From contig JAHFLM010000043.1 of assembly GCA_023244865.1 (NCBI GenBank), forward strand, positions 1-7,469: 7,469 nt of DNA, given 5' to 3'. Source of the DNA: Candidatus Harrisonbacteria bacterium. Its GTDB lineage: Bacteria; Patescibacteriota; Minisyncoccia; UBA6257; UBA11618. Below are positions 5,661-7,469 of this stretch, one piece after another. The position numbers were made by a program, and so were the translations under genes. The first letter of the stretch is position 1; each line of letters opens with the position of its first letter. The notes under the pieces were generated by a model that saw only the letters and a list, made by a program, of their open reading frames with translations, made no database searches and was not told where the DNA came from.

Positions 5661-6967
5661 TGAATAAAGAAATTTATCAGGGTGGGGGAGATTATTTAAG
5701 TAGTGTTTTTAATAAAATTGATCGAGCGGCCGAGATTCTTAAGTTAGAGCCTTGGATTGTGAAAGAGTTGAAAACTTTTTCTCGAGTACTCGAAATGCGA
5801 GTGAGGGTGGGTAAGGAGCATTTCACGGCTTTTAGAGTGAGACATGTTAATCCATATCCGACGGGGCACAGGCCATATAAGGGTGGAATTAGATTTGATG
5901 AGTTAACTGGCGGAGATTTGCAGACGATTAAGGCATTGGCGGCCGAGATGACTTTGAAGTGTGCGGTGGTGGGGCCAGATGCGGTGAGGAGGTTGCCTTT
6001 TGGTGGGGCAAAAGGCGGAATTGGGATTAATCCGAAGAATTATTCTAGAGAACAAATTAGAGATATTGTAGAAACTTTCGTAGATGAGATTGGACACGAT
6101 ATTGGGCCGACGGTAGATGTGCCGGCCCCTGATTATGGGACGAATGATGAGATTATGAGAATGATTGCAACTCGTTATGCTAAGTTTAACGCGATGCCTG
6201 GAGCGGGAGCGGTCGTGACTGGAAAGCCTTTAAGTAAGGGTGGAGGAGGCTGTCCGGGGAGGCGGCAGGCGACTGGGCTTGGGATGCTTTATGTTTACGA
6301 GGCTTTAAAGGAATTGAAGGTTTTGCCAAGTGATATTTTTGTGGTGGATAAGCCAAGAGTGGTTATTCATGGCTTTGGAAATGTGGGTTTGAATTTTGGA
6401 AAATACGCTGAAAGATTTGGTTTGAAAGTGGTGGCTGTGTGTGAGGCGAATGGTTGTTTGTATAATTCAAACGGGATTGATATGGCGGCCTTGGTAAAGT
6501 ATGTGGAAGATTATAAAAGCGTTTATGGTTTTCCTGGAGCGGAGTTAAAAGATTTCTATGAGATTTTGGCGTTACCACATGAGATTGATGCGCCGTGTGC
6601 TAAAGAAAATACGATAGATAAAAAGTGGGCAGAAATAACGACGGCGAAATTAATGATTGAGGGGGCGAATGGCCCGGTAACTGCGGAGGCGGAAGAGGTG
6701 ATTACTAGGAGGAATATTATGGTGGTGCCGGACTTACTTGCTAATGCTGGTGGTGTGACCGTGTCTTATTTTGAATGGCAGCAGGATATTGAGGGTGGGC
6801 AGTTTTCTGAGGAAGATGTGTTTAAAAAATTAGAGCAATATATGCGAGTGGGGGCGAAGGGGGTGAGTGAAACGGCGGCAAAGTTTCAGGTAGATTTGAG
6901 GATGGGGGCGTATTTGTGGAGTATTGAATATTTGGCGGAAGCTCTTAAGGCTAAACATGGTTGGTGA
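5660..6967 (+). CDS. gdhA: Glutamate dehydrogenase (Glu/Leu/Phe/Val dehydrogenase family)
   Basis: NAD(P)-dependent interconversion of glutamate with 2-oxoglutarate plus ammonium in the cytosol. At 435 aa it is typical of hexameric GDH. N-terminal substrate domain: PYKGGIRF (72-79, substrate-binding Lys74), MTLK (97-100), LPFGGAKGG (112-120, catalytic Lys118), DVPAPDYGTND (153-163, catalytic Asp158). The nucleotide domain has GFGNVG (238-243). APCAKENTI (311-319) and IEGANGPVT (333-341) follow, then GGVTVSYFEW (364-373), whose Ser favours glutamate as substrate. Coenzyme preference cannot be read safely. Oddities are about six extra residues (PDAVRR, 106-111) just before the catalytic loop and two extra residues near 196-199 (GGCP), compared with my memory of the family. 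The start is supported by the N-terminal length and a GGGG stretch upstream. It ends with tandem stops, TGA then TAA. Confidence 0.95.
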   Translation: MNKEIYQGGGDYLSSVFNKIDRAAEILKLEPWIVKELKTFSRVLEMRVRVGKEHFTAFRVRHVNPYPTGHRPYKGGIRFDELTGGDLQTIKALAAEMTLKCAVVGPDAVRRLPFGGAKGGIGINPKNYSREQIRDIVETFVDEIGHDIGPTVDVPAPDYGTNDEIMRMIATRYAKFNAMPGAGAVVTGKPLSKGGGGCPGRRQATGLGMLYVYEALKELKVLPSDIFVVDKPRVVIHGFGNVGLNFGKYAERFGLKVVAVCEANGCLYNSNGIDMAALVKYVEDYKSVYGFPGAELKDFYEILALPHEIDAPCAKENTIDKKWAEITTAKLMIEGANGPVTAEAEEVITRRNIMVVPDLLANAGGVTVSYFEWQQDIEGGQFSEEDVFKKLEQYMRVGAKGVSETAAKFQVDLRMGAYLWSIEYLAEALKAKHGW

Positions 6968-7092
6968 TAAAAACTTAATACCTTGAGCGATCCCTTCGTT
7001 ACTTATTCGGCTTCCTCGGTTGCAGTACTACTCGTACAGCTCCCGAGAGACCTCATGAGCGCCTCGGACTCATCTCAAATTATTAAGTTTTA
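6968..7092. repeat. Structured inverted-repeat element downstream of gdhA
   Basis: The outer arms TAAAAACTTAATACCTTGAG (from 6968) and CTCAA...TATTAAGTTTTA (7074-7092) are imperfect inverted repeats of about 20 bp that begin right at the gdhA stop codons. Inside is a GC-richer core with a hairpin at 7015-7047 (CTCGG...CCGAG, inner GTAC/GTAC). A competing pairing, CCGAG 7043-7047 with CTCGG 7063-7067, encloses palindrome CTCATGAG (7052-7059). No gene or tRNA is visible. It may act as a 3'-end structure for gdhA or be a distinct small repeat element. Confidence 0.6.
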
Positions 7093-7100
7093 TAGATTAA

Positions 7101-7218
7101 TATTTTTTATTACTGTCATTCAGAGCCCAACTTTGTTTAATTTTTGAATAAAAAATTAACTACAGAGTTGAGGTGTGGAATCTACTTGTAGTGAGCTTGT
7201 CGAATCTATTCAATATTT
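7101..7218 (+). repeat. Palindromic dispersed repeat, copy 3
   Basis: The flank and head at 7101-7130 are identical to copy 1 at 3136-3165. The hairpin arms are CAACTTTGTTTAATTTTT (7128-7145) and AAAAATTAACTACAGAGTTG (about 7151-7170), followed by tail GTGTGGAATCTA. A second GAATCTATTCAATATT then ends the element near 7217, matching the tail sequence of the inverted copy at 4115-4132. The hairpin sequence differs from copies 1 and 2 but the stem is kept. Confidence 0.8.
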
Positions 7219-7229
7219 AAAAATAAAAA

Positions 7230-7248
7230 GCCTCGCAATTTGCGAGGC
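7230..7248 (-). terminator. Intrinsic terminator of the minus-strand small gene
   Basis: GCCTCGC and GCGAGGC form a GC-rich stem (up to 9 bp) around a short AT loop. On the minus strand it is followed by TTTTTATTTTT, a strong U-tract, and lies about 12 nt after the stop of the 59-aa gene. On the plus strand only TTT follows, so it is mainly a minus-strand terminator but may also work weakly in the other direction. Confidence 0.85.
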
Positions 7249-7259
7249 TTTGGTGTGTT

Positions 7260-7439
7260 TTAGCAGGTTTCTTTGTGGTAGATGACTTGGATTTCGCTGC
7301 GGCGAACTTTGCCTTTGCCGTGTGTTTTGTCGTAGTCGTCGAAGGCTTTGCGCTTGTAGTAGGCTGCCACACCGAGAATGATTAAAACTGCAATTGCCCA
7401 AGGTAGTAGATCATCACTATTAAATTTTGGTTTAGCCAT
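7260..7439 (-). CDS. Small single-pass membrane protein, 59 aa
   Basis: I do not recognise a family. The ATG at 7439 reads MAKPKFNSDDLLPWAIAVLI and continues through a hydrophobic segment at about residues 11-28 (LLPWAIAVLIILGVAAYY). A positively charged tail follows (KRK, KGKGKVRR is split by acidic residues), ending QVIYHKETC. One N-terminal transmembrane helix with the basic C-terminal part in the cytosol is the simplest topology. A Shine-Dalgarno GGAG (plus-strand CTCC 7449-7452) lies 9 nt upstream, and a strong terminator follows. It is the only gene on the minus strand. Its codons end mostly in C or A, the opposite of the neighbours, because the plus strand here remains G/T-rich. The longer open frame at 7210-7401 on the same strand runs through the terminator and is a shadow. 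Confidence 0.75.
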   Translation of the reverse strand: MAKPKFNSDDLLPWAIAVLIILGVAAYYKRKAFDDYDKTHGKGKVRRSEIQVIYHKETC

Positions 7440-7469
7440 AATCAGCGTCTCCAGAAATAAGGAGTTTGA

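Noticed and set aside
6965..6970. TGA-TAA tandem stop as a sign of UGA recoding
   Set aside because: The large conserved genes contain no in-frame TGA internally, so the standard code fits and TGA at 6965 is a normal stop followed by a second stop.
6981..7078. tRNA or other known RNA gene after gdhA
   Set aside because: The hairpins do not form a cloverleaf with a recognisable T-loop (GGTTCRA) or an acceptor-end match on either strand.
7210..7401. 63-aa minus-strand ORF
   Set aside because: It reads through the terminator hairpin and repeat tail, and it is out of frame with the 59-aa ORF that has a Shine-Dalgarno and a membrane helix.

Overview
The window reads as a piece of a compact bacterial genome, most likely from the Candidate Phyla Radiation (Patescibacteria, Parcubacteria-like). 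This is inferred from gene content: a long secreted Ig-repeat protein with a glycine-rich linker and cysteine-bearing peptidoglycan-binding-like modules, an archaeal-type (class V) fructose-1,6-bisphosphatase, and sparse Shine-Dalgarno signals. No rRNA or other phylogenetic marker gene is present, so the placement is tentative. Full-length trpS, FBPase and gdhA open frames contain no internal TGA, so the standard bacterial code (11) fits and Gracilibacteria-type UGA recoding does not.

Layout. Positions 2-2038 hold the 3' part of a surface/secreted protein gene whose start lies outside the window. After a 30-bp gap comes trpS (2069-3052). Positions 3053-4373 are an accessory island. It contains a repeat copy (3136-3215), a strong extended -10 promoter (3264-3293), a folded leader of about 100 nt, two or three short unrecognised ORFs (3399-4046), an intrinsic terminator (4075-4105), and then a nested inverted-repeat structure (4115-4291). 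Positions 4374-5543 encode the archaeal-type FBP aldolase/phosphatase and 5660-6967 a glutamate dehydrogenase. Positions 6968-7218 are non-coding and hold two palindromic elements. A bidirectional-looking terminator (7230-7248) and a 59-residue single-pass membrane protein on the minus strand (7260-7439) close the window.

How the genes relate. The FBPase (gluconeogenesis) and glutamate dehydrogenase (nitrogen/carbon node) are neighbours on the same strand. A 116-bp spacer that can fold over the gdhA start separates them, so they may or may not be co-transcribed. trpS is a housekeeping gene and the first gene is a cell-envelope component; neither suggests a shared pathway with the others. The plus strand looks G- and T-rich across most genes and stays so even where the coding gene is on the minus strand, which suggests replication-strand bias.

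Most distinctive content: (1) a family of small palindromic repeats with conserved ends (TGTCATTCAGAG ... GTGGAATCTA) and a variable but base-paired hairpin between them, one copy sitting inside the hairpin of another; (2) a self-contained promoter-leader-ORFs-terminator cassette of unknown function lying between two of these repeats.
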